Shown: piece after piece, positions 37,704 through 46,193 of the stretch
Layout: each line of letters starts with the position of its first letter
How positions within the stretch are numbered: the stretch's first letter is position 1
Assembly: GCF_902859915.1 (NCBI RefSeq)
Contig: NZ_CADIKK010000043.1
Coordinates: 1-48,944 of the forward strand
Direction: 5' to 3'
DNA length: 48,944 nt
From: Paraburkholderia ultramafica
GTDB lineage: Bacteria > Pseudomonadota > Gammaproteobacteria > Burkholderiales > Burkholderiaceae
The notes under the pieces: generated by a model
Databases searched by the model: none
Told to the model about the DNA's origin: nothing
What the model saw: the letters and a program-made list of their open reading frames with translations, nothing else
Position numbers and translations under genes: made by a program

Positions 37704-38642
37704 TCAGGCTGCGAGCCGGCTGGCCGCGAGCTGTTCTGCGGTGCGCAGCGCGGCCGACGTCATAATGTCCAGGTTGCCCGCGTACGACGGCAGGTAGTGT
37801 GCCGCGCCTTCGACTTCGAGAAACACGCTGACTTTCAAACCACGGCCGTGACCGAAGCGGCCGGCGAATTGCGCCGGAATCGCGACCGGGTCGAACTGCA
37901 CCGCCTGCTTGAGCCGGTAGCCGGGCACGTAGGCGGCCACGTCGCGCGCCATCGCATGCACCGACGCCTCGATGGCGTCGCGGTCCGCCGCTTCATCGAC
38001 GAGGCAGTAAACGGTATCGCGCATCATCAGCGGCGGCTCGGCCGGGTTCAGCACGATGATTGCCTTGCCGGCCGCGGCGCCGCCGACGCTTTCGATCGCC
38101 CGCGAAGTGGTCTCGGTGAATTCGTCGATGTTCGCTCGCGTGCCGGGGCCAGCCGAGCGGCTCGATATCGATGCGACAATCTCCGCGTAATGTACCGGCG
38201 CGACCCGCGATACCGCACTCACCATCGGAATCGTCGCCTGGCCGCCGCAGGTCACCATGTTGATGTTCGGCGCGGCCAGATGCGCGTCGAGATTGACGAC
38301 CGGCACGACGAACAGGCCGATCGCGGCCGGCGTCAGGTCGATCACGGTGACGCCGTGCTGCGCGAGGATCTCCGCGTGGCGCCGGTGCGCACCGGCTGAC
38401 GTCGCGTCGAAGGCAATACTCAGGTCCTTGAATTCCGGCATCGCGACGAGACCGTCGATTCCGTCGGCCGTGGTCGCGACGCCGAGCCGCGCAGCGCGCG
38501 CGAGACCGTCGGACGCCGCGTCGATGCCGACCATCACGCTCATGCGCAAATGTTGCGCATGACGCAGCAGCTTGATCATCAGGTCGGTGCCGATGTTGCC
38601 CGAACCGATCACCGCGACGGAAAGTCGAGCGTTGTCTTTCAC
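37704..38642 (-). CDS. nbaJ: Acetaldehyde dehydrogenase (acylating)
   Basis: The 312-residue protein shows the Rossmann motif VAVIGSGNIGTDLMIKLL and the catalytic cysteine region INMVTCGGQATIPMV, as in DmpF/MhpF. It oxidises acetaldehyde with NAD+ and coenzyme A to acetyl-CoA, in complex with the aldolase NbaI. The start is GTG at 38642, which overlaps the nbaH stop by four bases (GTGA). This gives the exact usual length for the family. An ATG is not available nearby. Confidence 0.94.
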   Translation of the reverse strand: MKDNARLSVAVIGSGNIGTDLMIKLLRHAQHLRMSVMVGIDAASDGLARAARLGVATTADGIDGLVAMPEFKDLSIAFDATSAGAHRRHAEILAQHGVTVIDLTPAAIGLFVVPVVNLDAHLAAPNINMVTCGGQATIPMVSAVSRVAPVHYAEIVASISSRSAGPGTRANIDEFTETTSRAIESVGGAAAGKAIIVLNPAEPPLMMRDTVYCLVDEAADRDAIEASVHAMARDVAAYVPGYRLKQAVQFDPVAIPAQFAGRFGHGRGLKVSVFLEVEGAAHYLPSYAGNLDIMTSAALRTAEQLAASRLAA

Positions 38643-39469
38643 GATGTAGCTTCCGTTTGATTGGAGAACAGTGCCCGCACGGCACCGAGACCTTCGATCT
38701 GCGCGCTGAACACGTCGCCGGGCCGCACCGCGGCCATCGGCCCGAGCGCACCGGTCAGCACGATATCGCCGGCGCGCAGCGGCGCACCGACGCGCGCCAT
38801 CGTATTCGCGAGCCAGACCGCCGCATTGAGTGGGTTGCCGAGGCACGCGACGCCGGCGCCGACGCTGACCTGATCACCGCCGCACTCCATCAGCATGCCG
38901 CAGCCGACGATATCGAACCCGTCGAGCTTCACCGGCCGGCTGCCGAGCACGAACAGGCCGCTCGACGCGTTGTCCGCCACTGTATCGGCGAGGCGGATGT
39001 CCCAGTTCGCGATGCGGCTGCCGACAACCTCGATCGCCGGCAAGGCATAGGCGGTCGCGCCGATGACGTCGGCGATCGTGTGCCGCTCATGCGTGAGATC
39101 GTGTTCGAGGACGAGCGCAATCTCAGCTTCGACCCTTGGCTGCTGCGTGAGGGCGAACGGAATTTCCTGGCCATCGCCATACGCCATGTGGTCGAACAGC
39201 ATGCCGAAATCGGGCTGGTCGACGCCGAGTTGCGCCTGCACCGCGCGCGACGTCAGGCCGATCTTGCAGCCGACGAGCCGCGCGCCGGCCTCGATTTGCC
39301 GCTCGGTATTGATCCGCTGAACGCGGTACGCGTTGTCGAGCACGTTGCCGTTGAGCGCGCCGATCGCATCGCGGACCGGCGCGACCGGCGTGAACGGCGT
39401 GAACGGCTGCTGTTGCTGGGCGCGCCACAGCGTGTCGGCGATTGCCTGCAGTGTCTGATCCGTCGTCAT
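38639..39469 (-). CDS. nbaH: 2-oxopent-4-enoate (2-hydroxypenta-2,4-dienoate) hydratase
   Basis: The 276-residue protein belongs to the MhpD/DmpE hydratase group. Landmarks are GCKIGLTSRAVQAQLGVDQP, PDFGMLFDHMAYGDG, EAEIALVLEHDLTHE and LPAIEVVGSRIANWDI. It adds water to 2-oxopent-4-enoate to give 4-hydroxy-2-oxovalerate. The LGVDQPDFGMLF signature favours hydratase over decarboxylase, in contrast to nbaG. ATG at 39469 shares one base with the nbaE stop (TGATG), supporting coupled translation. The N-terminal PFTPFTPVAPV segment is unusually proline-rich. Confidence 0.88.
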   Translation of the reverse strand: MTTDQTLQAIADTLWRAQQQQPFTPFTPVAPVRDAIGALNGNVLDNAYRVQRINTERQIEAGARLVGCKIGLTSRAVQAQLGVDQPDFGMLFDHMAYGDGQEIPFALTQQPRVEAEIALVLEHDLTHERHTIADVIGATAYALPAIEVVGSRIANWDIRLADTVADNASSGLFVLGSRPVKLDGFDIVGCGMLMECGGDQVSVGAGVACLGNPLNAAVWLANTMARVGAPLRAGDIVLTGALGPMAAVRPGDVFSAQIEGLGAVRALFSNQTEATS

Positions 39470-40959
39470 CACGCGATCCTCACGCAAACGTTGGTCAGCT
39501 CGGAGTAGAAGTCCATCGAATGCCGGCCGCCTTCGCGCCCGAAGCCTGACAGTTTCGCGCCGCCGAACGGCGTGCGCAGATCGCGCACGAACCACGCATT
39601 GACCCAGACGATGCCGGTCTCGATCTGCTGCGCGACACGATGGCCGCGCGCCAGATGCGTGGTCCAGATGCTGGCCGCGAGACCGTAGGCGCTGTCGTTG
39701 ACGCGCCGGATCACTTCGTCTTCGCTGTCGAACGGCGCGATGTGGCACACCGGCCCGAAGATTTCCTCGGTCACGCAGCGCGCGTCGTCGGGCAGTCCGG
39801 TCCAGATGGTCGGCTGCACGAAGGCGCCTTCGTCGCAGGCGTTGCCGAATTGCGGCACGCCGCCGCCGGTGACGACCGTCGCGCCCTCGGCGAGCGCGAG
39901 CTTGTAATAGCCGAGCACCTTCTCGCGATGACCCTTCGAGATCAGCGGCCCGGTCGTCGTGCCCGCGTCGTATGGCGAGCCGATCTTGAGCGCTTCGGTC
40001 TTCTCTTTCAGCGCCGCGACGAAGCGCTCGAAGATCGGCCGCTCGACGTACACGCGCTCCGAGCACAGGCACACTTGCCCGGCGTTCGTGAAGCTCGACT
40101 TCAGCACGCCTTCGACAGCGGCGTCGAAATCGGCGTCCGCGAACACGACCGCGGCATTCTTGCCGCCGAGTTCGAACGAGACGTTCTTCACGCCGTCGGC
40201 GACCGCCTTCATGATCGCGCTGCCGGTCTTCGACTCGCCGGTGAAGGTGATCGCATCGACGCCAGGATGACGCGTCAGCCACTCGCCGGCCGCATTCGCG
40301 CCGTGACCGTGAATCAGGTTGAAGACACCGGCAGGCAGTTGAATATCGCGCATGACTTCGGCGAGCAACGTTGCCGACGTCGGCGTTTCCTCGGACGGCT
40401 TCGCGACGACGCAGTTGCCCATCGCCAGAGCGGGCGCCACCTTCCATGTGAAAAGCAGCAGCGGCAGGTTCCACGGCGAGATCACGCCGACCACGCCAAG
40501 CGGTTTGCGCGTCACATAGTTGAGCAGCTTTCCGCCGTCGTCGGTCGCGGTTTCGAAGAACTCGCCGGGCGCGGTGCGCAACAGATCGGCAAACGTGCGG
40601 AAGTTCGCGATGCCACGCGCGATGTCGAGGCTGCGCGCCTGTGCAATCGGGCGGCCGGTGTCGGCGACTTCGGCGGCGACGAAGTCGTCGAAGCGCGCCT
40701 CGATGCCGTCGGCGATGCGATGCAGCCAGTCGGCGCGTGCGGAGGCGCTGAGGTCGCGCCACGGCCCCTGTTGCGCACGGCGCGCGGCCTTGACGGCGGC
40801 ATCGACTGCCGCGGCGTCCGCTTCGACGACACGCGACAATTCGCGGCCGTCAATCGGGCTCAGGTTGGCAAAGGTTTCAGCGGAGTCGACGAACTGACCG
40901 TCGATGAAGTGCCGCAGGCGCTGCGGCAGGGCCGCTTGCGCATGAGCATTGGGATTCAT
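39469..40959 (-). CDS. nbaE: 2-aminomuconate-6-semialdehyde dehydrogenase
   Basis: The 496-residue aldehyde dehydrogenase has Asn164 in SPWNLPLL, Glu263 in SFELGGKN and the nucleophile Cys297 in NAGQVCLCSERVYV. It oxidises 2-aminomuconate 6-semialdehyde to 2-aminomuconate using NAD+. The catalytic residues align with the Pseudomonas fluorescens enzyme (Asn169, Glu268, Cys302) at a fixed offset of five. It is the first gene of an eight-gene transcript running to the FMN reductase, preceded by one of the three conserved promoters. Related hydroxymuconic semialdehyde dehydrogenases would look similar, but the context decides. Confidence 0.92.
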   Translation of the reverse strand: MNPNAHAQAALPQRLRHFIDGQFVDSAETFANLSPIDGRELSRVVEADAAAVDAAVKAARRAQQGPWRDLSASARADWLHRIADGIEARFDDFVAAEVADTGRPIAQARSLDIARGIANFRTFADLLRTAPGEFFETATDDGGKLLNYVTRKPLGVVGVISPWNLPLLLFTWKVAPALAMGNCVVAKPSEETPTSATLLAEVMRDIQLPAGVFNLIHGHGANAAGEWLTRHPGVDAITFTGESKTGSAIMKAVADGVKNVSFELGGKNAAVVFADADFDAAVEGVLKSSFTNAGQVCLCSERVYVERPIFERFVAALKEKTEALKIGSPYDAGTTTGPLISKGHREKVLGYYKLALAEGATVVTGGGVPQFGNACDEGAFVQPTIWTGLPDDARCVTEEIFGPVCHIAPFDSEDEVIRRVNDSAYGLAASIWTTHLARGHRVAQQIETGIVWVNAWFVRDLRTPFGGAKLSGFGREGGRHSMDFYSELTNVCVRIA

Positions 40960-40991
40960 GAACTCTCCTGCTAGCTGGATGGGTTACAGCT

Positions 40992-41059
40992 AGTCTAGGA
41001 GGACGCCCCGGCGCCGGATAATCAAATATTGCGCCGCCAATATACGAATCTGGAATATC
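40992..41059 (-). promoter_or_regulatory. Predicted NbaR-dependent promoter of nbaE operon
   Basis: Reading the minus strand, an imperfect inverted repeat GATATTC-N7-GTATATT (41059-41039) is followed by TTGATTA (41025-41019) and a -10-like TAGACT (40997-40992). Distances between these parts are the same as at 44534-44601 and 45741-45808. The repeat centre lies about 54 bases upstream of the -10 centre, close to position -64, where LysR regulators bind. No good -35 is present, as expected for an activated promoter. NbaR is the likely regulator. Confidence 0.7.
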
Positions 41060-41068
41060 TGCCCGTGC

Positions 41069-42031
41069 TCAGACTTCGGTCGACGCCGACGCGACCTCGC
41101 GCAGGCACTCGACGAATGCCTCGCAAGCCGGGCTCATTTCCTTGTTGGAGCGCACCGAAAAGCCAACGGTGCCGAACGACTCGGTCTCCGGAATATCGAG
41201 AACCTGCAGCAGACCCGCCTGCACGAACTGCGTCGCCGCCACCCGCGGCATCACGGCGATGCGCGGTGCTTCGAGCAACAACCCGAGATTCGTCAACACC
41301 GACAGCGATTCGACAAGATCCGTGGGCAAAGCCAGTCCGGCATGGCGGAACATCCGCTCCACCACATGGCGCAGCGGCGACTCGACGGTCGGCACGATCC
41401 ACGGCATCGCGGCGAGATCGTGCAGCGACGGAGCAGATCCGCACCCGAGCACATGCCGGCTGCCGGCAACGATCAGCAGTGAATCTTCGAAGAGCGCGTG
41501 ATGGGTCAACGGAAAGGCATCGGAAAGCGGCAGCTCGACTTCTGGAAGACGACCGACGACGATGTCCAGTTCGCCGGTTGCGAGCGACGGAAACAGCTGC
41601 GCGGTCGGCCCTTCGCGAACGGTCACGAGGACGTCGGGCGCGCGCGCTTTCAGGCGCGTGATCGCCATCGGCAGCAGGTGCGCGGACGCCGAGATCAGAG
41701 TGCCGACCACGATGTGGCCAGCCGTCCCGAAGCGGAAGCGGTCGAGTTCGTCGGCCATCTGACGGAACTCGGCCAGCAGCGACTTGACGCGCCGCCCGAG
41801 CACCCGCCCCAGATCCGTCGGCACGACACCGCGGCTCGAACGGGCAAACAGCCCGCCATCCAGGTTGGACTCCAGTTCCTGAATGACTTTCGTCACGGCC
41901 GGCTGCGTCAGCCCCATTTCGTTGGCAGCGTGCAGGATCGAACCAGTTTCGACCACGCGGTCGAAGATGAGCAGTTGACTGAGTTTCAGATTGCGGCTCA
42001 GCCCAATCTTGCTGAGAGGATACTGATGCAT
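41069..42031 (-). CDS. nbaR: LysR-type transcriptional regulator of the nba cluster
   Basis: The 320-residue protein has an N-terminal winged helix-turn-helix (SQLLIFDRVVETGSILHAAN, then MGLTQPAVTKVIQELESNL) and a LysR effector-binding domain with LLPMAITRLKARAPDVLV and VGRLPEVELPLSDAF. Such regulators activate catabolic operons when a pathway aromatic binds. It lies between nbaA and nbaE, in the same direction rather than divergent, 139 bases from nbaA. Its own upstream region lacks the conserved promoter seen elsewhere, so it may be constitutive or read through from nbaA. The effector, 2-nitrobenzoate or 3-hydroxyanthranilate, is not predictable. Confidence 0.88.
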   Translation of the reverse strand: MHQYPLSKIGLSRNLKLSQLLIFDRVVETGSILHAANEMGLTQPAVTKVIQELESNLDGGLFARSSRGVVPTDLGRVLGRRVKSLLAEFRQMADELDRFRFGTAGHIVVGTLISASAHLLPMAITRLKARAPDVLVTVREGPTAQLFPSLATGELDIVVGRLPEVELPLSDAFPLTHHALFEDSLLIVAGSRHVLGCGSAPSLHDLAAMPWIVPTVESPLRHVVERMFRHAGLALPTDLVESLSVLTNLGLLLEAPRIAVMPRVAATQFVQAGLLQVLDIPETESFGTVGFSVRSNKEMSPACEAFVECLREVASASTEV

Positions 42032-42170
42032 GGCGGGCCCGTCGTTCTGAAGAAGGATGACTCCGGATGTTAGCAGTGCGACGCACGAAGCAAACTAAAA
42101 GTCGCCGGATTCCAATCGGTCCTGCCGGGCTGCGCAAGACGGACACAAAATCGCGGGCGCCCCGGAAAGC

Positions 42171-42821
42171 TCACTCACGGGCAGCCCCGACCGTGGGCAT
42201 ATAAGTCGGCACCGCTATCCTCACCCGATCGGTGGTGCGGCAATAGTTGGGGCCGCCCAGCCGGCCATAGGGCTCAAAGCGGTCGACATGCACCCGCAGC
42301 CGCTCCCCGTCGAGCAGATCCTCGCGGATGTACATGGCAACGATCTCGCCAAACACGATCGAGCGCTGCTCGGAGAATTCGAGCACCTTGAAGAGCTTGC
42401 ATTCCCACGCAATCGGCGCTTCGGCGATCCGTGGCACGCTCACCGAAGTCGACGGCGTAACGGCAAACCCGACCGCCTCGGGCTCCGAGATATCGGCGGG
42501 GAAGTCACTGCCGCACAATACCGCGCGCTCGACGATGGGCCCGTCGACCATGTTGACGACGAACTCGCCGCGCGCGACGATGTTTTTCAGCGTGTCTTTC
42601 ATCTCGCCCGGGCGATGGCTCTCCGGTCCGTAGTGATCTACTGCGATGGCGAAGAGCGGAGGATTTTCCCCCATATAGTTAAAGGCGCTGTACGGCGCCG
42701 CATTGCAAACGCCGTCTCCGTTGAGGCTCGTCACCAGGGCGATGGGCCGCGGCCCGACGCTTCCGGTAGTCAGCCAGTACTTCTGCATGGTCGACAGATC
42801 GGCCATCGCGATGTGCGTCAT
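42171..42821 (-). CDS. nbaA: 2-nitrobenzoate nitroreductase (flavin reductase-like fold)
   Basis: The 216-residue product is a split-barrel flavin-reductase-like protein. It has WLTTGSVGPRPIALVTSLNG and CNAAPYSAFNYMGENPPLFA (FMN-binding strands), then KDTLKNIVARGEFVVNMV. NbaA of the known pathway is of this fold and this length, unlike classic NfsA/NfsB nitroreductases. It would use NADPH to reduce 2-nitrobenzoate to 2-hydroxylaminobenzoate. The gene follows the transporter by 36 bases. A generic flavin reductase is the alternative. Co-occurrence with nbaB and the 3-hydroxyanthranilate genes makes the nitroreductase reading more likely. Confidence 0.78.
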   Translation of the reverse strand: MTHIAMADLSTMQKYWLTTGSVGPRPIALVTSLNGDGVCNAAPYSAFNYMGENPPLFAIAVDHYGPESHRPGEMKDTLKNIVARGEFVVNMVDGPIVERAVLCGSDFPADISEPEAVGFAVTPSTSVSVPRIAEAPIAWECKLFKVLEFSEQRSIVFGEIVAMYIREDLLDGERLRVHVDRFEPYGRLGGPNYCRTTDRVRIAVPTYMPTVGAARE

Positions 42822-42857
42822 ATCTCCTCCGTTACTGTCACGTCGTCCGGCCGCCGC

Positions 42858-44459
42858 TCACTGGCTGACGTCGACGTCCATGGTTTCGCGCATGAAGAAT
42901 GCGCCGATCACGACCGACACGCCACCGACGATAATCGCGTACCACAAGCCGTAATACACGTTGCCGGTTCGCACCGCGAGCGCGGTCGACATGAACGGCG
43001 CGAGGCCGCCGAAGTAACCCGCACCGATGTTGTACGGCACCGAAATCGAGGTGTAGCGAATCTTCGCAGGAAACAGCTCGACGTAGTACGCGGACATCGG
43101 CCCGTACGCCATCGCCCCCCAGATCATCAGCAATCCGAGCAGCGCAAACATGAGCGGCCGGTTGATCTGGTTCACATCGGTCATGACGGGGTATCCCGCA
43201 TCGACCAGCGCCTTGCGGTAGGCCGTTGCATCGAAGCTCGCCAACGGCCTCTCGCCGATGTGCGTCACCAGACCGCCGGCCGGCGCACCGCTTTCGACGC
43301 TATAGGACAGCCCCGCCTGGGTCAGGAAGTCGCGCGCCTTGTCGCAATCCGACACCGGTGCACCGAACAGGCTGGTGCTGCAATCGTTCGCCGCGAGCCG
43401 GATCGGCACCGTTTGCTGAAAGTGCACGAGGCGCGGATTCACCGCCTGCGAAAGCTGCGTGAAAATCGGCAGAAACGTCAGCACCGCCAGGCCGCACCCG
43501 GCCAGCACGATCCACTTACGGCCGACCTTGTCCGACAGCCAGCCGAACAGCACGTAAAGAGGCAAGCTGAAGACCAGCATCACGGCGATAAATCCGTACG
43601 CCTCGCTGGTCGGCACCTTGAGCGTCGTGGTCAGAAAATAGAGTGCATAGAAGTTGCACGTGTACCAGACGACACCGACTGCGGCCTGCGCGCCGAACAG
43701 CACGACCAGCATCGCCCGGACGTTGCGCCAGACCAGAAAGCTGTCGCGCAGCGGTGAATCCGACAGCCGGTGTTCGCTCTTCATCTTCGCGAATACGGGC
43801 GATTCAGACAGCGTCGTGCGGATATAGACCGATATCGCCAGCAGGATCAGCGAAGCCAGAAACGGCAGGCGCCAGCCCCACGACGCGAACGCATCGCCGG
43901 ATACAAACGCGCGGCACACGAGCGTGACCGCGAGCGACAGCAGGAAGCCGACCGTCGCCGTCGTCTGCAGCCAACCGGTGGCGAGGCCACGTCGACCGGG
44001 CTGCGTATGCTCGGCGATGTAGGTCGCCGCGCCGCCATACTCGCCGCCGAGCGCGAGACCCTGAAGCAGCCGCAACGCAATGAGCAGCGCCGGCGACGCC
44101 CAGCCGATGCTCTGATACGAGGGCAGCACGCCGATCCCGACGGTGGCGAGGCCCATCACGGTGATCGTGACGAGGAAAGTCGCCTTGCGCCCGACCTTGT
44201 CGCCGAAGCGGCCGAACAGCACCGCGCCGAGCGGCCGGATGACGAAACCGATGCCGAACGTCGCAAGCGATGCGAGATACCCGGCCGTCGCACTGCCGGC
44301 CGGGAAAAAGTGCGAGCTGAAGAAGACCGCGAGGCTGCCGTACAGAAAGAAGTCGTACCACTCGAGCACCGTGCCGACGGATGCGCCCGCCACCACCTTG
44401 ATCTCTTCACGCCGTGTCGCACGGTATGGCGCGTCGTGGGCTACCAGTTCAGCATTCAT
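42858..44459 (-). CDS. MFS metabolite:H+ symporter (MHS family), likely aromatic acid uptake
   Basis: The 533-residue protein has the MHS-type start ASVGTVLEWYDFFLYGSLAV and the conserved loops GRFGDKVGRKATFLV and SDKVGRKWIVLAG. About 12 helices are expected. A soluble insert of some 100 residues lies between the helices near residues 355-450 (containing CSTSLFGAPVSDCDKARDFL); this longer form is seen in some Burkholderiales MHS members. Start is ATG at 44459 with GGAG 6-9 bases upstream. The gene has its own copy of the nba promoter, so it probably imports the pathway substrate, 2-nitrobenzoate or a related acid. Confidence 0.88.
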   Translation of the reverse strand: MNAELVAHDAPYRATRREEIKVVAGASVGTVLEWYDFFLYGSLAVFFSSHFFPAGSATAGYLASLATFGIGFVIRPLGAVLFGRFGDKVGRKATFLVTITVMGLATVGIGVLPSYQSIGWASPALLIALRLLQGLALGGEYGGAATYIAEHTQPGRRGLATGWLQTTATVGFLLSLAVTLVCRAFVSGDAFASWGWRLPFLASLILLAISVYIRTTLSESPVFAKMKSEHRLSDSPLRDSFLVWRNVRAMLVVLFGAQAAVGVVWYTCNFYALYFLTTTLKVPTSEAYGFIAVMLVFSLPLYVLFGWLSDKVGRKWIVLAGCGLAVLTFLPIFTQLSQAVNPRLVHFQQTVPIRLAANDCSTSLFGAPVSDCDKARDFLTQAGLSYSVESGAPAGGLVTHIGERPLASFDATAYRKALVDAGYPVMTDVNQINRPLMFALLGLLMIWGAMAYGPMSAYYVELFPAKIRYTSISVPYNIGAGYFGGLAPFMSTALAVRTGNVYYGLWYAIIVGGVSVVIGAFFMRETMDVDVSQ

Positions 44460-44533
44460 AAGTCTCCTCTCTACTTTATCTCTGGTCCATCGATGATCCG
44501 GCTGAAGCAGCACGCCGTACGTCTCATGAGCGG

Positions 44534-44601
44534 AGTCTAGGAAGAGGAAAAAAGATGCGGTAATCAAAGATAGGCCGCCTGGTATTCAAATCTGGAATAC
44601 C
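44534..44601 (-). promoter_or_regulatory. Predicted NbaR-dependent promoter of transporter-nbaA unit
   Basis: On the minus strand a perfect inverted repeat GGTATTC-N7-GAATACC (44601-44581) is followed by TTGATTA (44567-44561) and TAGACT (44539-44534). This is the best of the three sites and shows a LysR-type ATTC-N7-GAAT core. The ATG of the transporter is about 68 bases after the expected start of transcription. Spacing is identical to the two other sites. Confidence 0.75.
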
Positions 44602-44662
44602 GGCGCGTGGCGGCGCGGGAAAGGAGGAAATGGCCGGCGCGGGAACGCGCCGGCCTGGGTCA

Positions 44663-45202
44663 TCAGTGCGCCGGGGGAACCGCATCGCGGCCCGGATGGA
44701 CGGTGCCGCAATGCGGACACCGGCGCTTTTCTTCAGACTCGTAGAACGCAGCGAACAACGGCGGCAGATCCGTGACAATGCTCTTCAACTGCACTTCGAC
44801 GCGATGCACCAATTGATTGCAGTTGCCGCAGTACCACTCGAACCCGTCGATTGCGCCCAGCGGACGCTGCCGCTCGATCACCAGACAGGCGCTGCCCGCT
44901 TCGGGCCGCTGCGGCGAGTGACGCATATGCGGCGGCAACAGAAACACGTCGCCCTCGCGCAGTTCGACGCGTTCGCGCTTTCCGTTGACGATCAGATTCA
45001 GGTAGGCGTTACCGGAAATCTGATAAAAGAATTCCTCGTACGGATCGTCGTGAAAATCAGTGCGATGGTTCGGACCGCCAACGACCGTCACGATCAGGTC
45101 GCTGTCCTGCCAGACCTGCTGGTTGCCGACCGGCGGCTTCAGCAGATGCGCATGCTCCTCGATCCAGCGCGGAAAGTTGAACGGCTTGCCGTATTTCAAC
45201 AT
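44663..45202 (-). CDS. nbaC: 3-hydroxyanthranilate 3,4-dioxygenase
   Basis: The 179-residue cupin has all residues known for the bacterial enzyme: iron ligands His51, Glu57 and His95 and substrate residues Arg47, Arg99 and Glu110. A C-terminal rubredoxin-like iron site has Cys125, Cys128, Cys162 and Cys165 (YCGNCNQ and RCPHCGT). It opens the ring of 3-hydroxyanthranilate between C3 and C4 to give 2-amino-3-carboxymuconate 6-semialdehyde. Residue numbers agree with the Cupriavidus metallidurans enzyme. It lies 14 bases after nbaF. Confidence 0.96.
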   Translation of the reverse strand: MLKYGKPFNFPRWIEEHAHLLKPPVGNQQVWQDSDLIVTVVGGPNHRTDFHDDPYEEFFYQISGNAYLNLIVNGKRERVELREGDVFLLPPHMRHSPQRPEAGSACLVIERQRPLGAIDGFEWYCGNCNQLVHRVEVQLKSIVTDLPPLFAAFYESEEKRRCPHCGTVHPGRDAVPPAH

Positions 45203-45216
45203 GCACGTTCTCCTGG

Positions 45217-45666
45217 TTATGCTTTACCGCTGCTCGCGGCGTCCACGGGCGGCAGATGAGCGACCGCCTTGATTTCGATCGCCAGCAATGGATGCGGCAA
45301 CTGATGCACCGCAACCGTTGTGCGCGTCGGTCCGGTTTCGTCGAAGTATTCGCCATAGACCTCATTGTAGCCGCCGAAGTCGTTCATGTTGACGAGGAAG
45401 GTGGTCAGTTCGACGAGATTGGACAGGTCCGCGCCCTCGGCACGCAGGATATCGCGGATGTTCTCGATCACCGCACGAGTCTGTTCGCGAATGTCGACTT
45501 TGGCGGTGCCGAAGCTGTCCGCCGACGCGCCGATGAACGTGTTGTCGGGTCGCCTCGAACTGGTTCCCGACACGAACAGGAAATCGCCCGCGCGAACCAC
45601 ATGCGGAAAACGCCCGCGCGGCGTTGCCTTACCGGCCACCACGCGACTCTGAGTTATCTGATCCAT
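45217..45666 (-). CDS. nbaF: 2-aminomuconate deaminase (RidA family)
   Basis: The 149-residue protein is a YjgF/RidA-type trimer-forming enzyme. It has PHVVRAGDFLFVSGTSSRRP, REQTRAVIENIRDILRAEG and LVELTTFLVNMNDFGGYNEV, with the conserved arginine in GPTRTTVAVHQLPHP. It would hydrolyse 2-aminomuconate to 4-oxalocrotonate and ammonia. Generic RidA proteins are about 130 residues and the deaminase is slightly longer, as here. ATG at 45666 is used; the upstream open extension runs through the promoter and is rejected. First gene of the nbaF-nbaC unit. Confidence 0.9.
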   Translation of the reverse strand: MDQITQSRVVAGKATPRGRFPHVVRAGDFLFVSGTSSRRPDNTFIGASADSFGTAKVDIREQTRAVIENIRDILRAEGADLSNLVELTTFLVNMNDFGGYNEVYGEYFDETGPTRTTVAVHQLPHPLLAIEIKAVAHLPPVDAASSGKA

Positions 45667-45740
45667 ATCGTTATCCTGTGACAGTCTTTGAAGTGTGCAC
45701 AGCGCCGCTCGCGGTGACGCCGCTCCGCCTGACGTTATGG

Positions 45741-45808
45741 AGTCTAGACAGTAGCCGGACGGCAGGATAATCAAACGTTGGGCGACCGCTATTACATTTG
45801 GGAATACC
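45741..45808 (-). promoter_or_regulatory. Predicted NbaR-dependent promoter of nbaF-nbaC unit
   Basis: On the minus strand the half-sites GGTATTC and TAATAGC (45808-45788, N7 between, 5 of 7 positions symmetric) are followed by TTGATTA (45774-45768) and TAGACT (45746-45741). All offsets equal those of the other two nba promoters. The nbaF ATG is about 68 bases downstream of the expected transcription start, as for the transporter. Confidence 0.7.
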
Positions 45809-45850
45809 GGTGTGGCGGCAGTCGAGCCCTCTACCAACTAATGGAATGGA

Positions 45851-45867
45851 CGCCCCCACGGGGGGCG
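45851..45867. terminator. Perfect GC hairpin upstream of the nba cluster
   Basis: CGCCCCC at 45851-45857 and GGGGGCG at 45861-45867 form a seven-pair stem with a 3-base loop. No T-run follows on either strand. It could insulate the cluster from upstream transcription, but its function is unproved. Confidence 0.3.
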
Positions 45868-45996
45868 AACAAGGTAAGCACAATTTCCTATCATAGGCGT
45901 CCAAGTTATTATGACTTGGTCAAATCGCCGAAAATTGGCATATATGCCGGGCGTGCGATCTGGGCTCAGTGTTCATCCCAGATTTGCGGAAATGAT

Positions 45997-46193
45997 TCAG
46001 CAGGTCAGGCCAGGGAGGCACTCAGACTTGGGTTGCCACAAATACCCCGCTTTTTGCAGCCGGGCAAGCCAGGCTCCCCGCTTGCCATGACTCGACATCA
46101 ATTGCGCCAGACGACGCCGGAATACGGCATCCCGCCTGGCGTTTTCATACGCTTCGGCGAGACCCTGCAACTTCTGGAATGCCTGATCGTAGG
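45997..46193 (-). pseudogene. Fragment of an unknown gene cut by IS5-family element
   Basis: A 66-residue frame reads from the IS border to a stop at 45997, containing YDQAFQKLQGLAEAYENARR and FRRRLAQLMSSHGKRGAWLA. It is helical and basic. Its apparent N-terminal residues come from inside the IS end, so the true start is lost. I do not recognise the family, and it does not look like the continuation of the recombinase on the other side of the IS. Confidence 0.4.

Noticed and set aside
36666..38399. A 577-codon plus-strand frame opposite nbaI and nbaJ
   Set aside because: Antisense artefact; both minus-strand genes have intact catalytic motifs and standard lengths.
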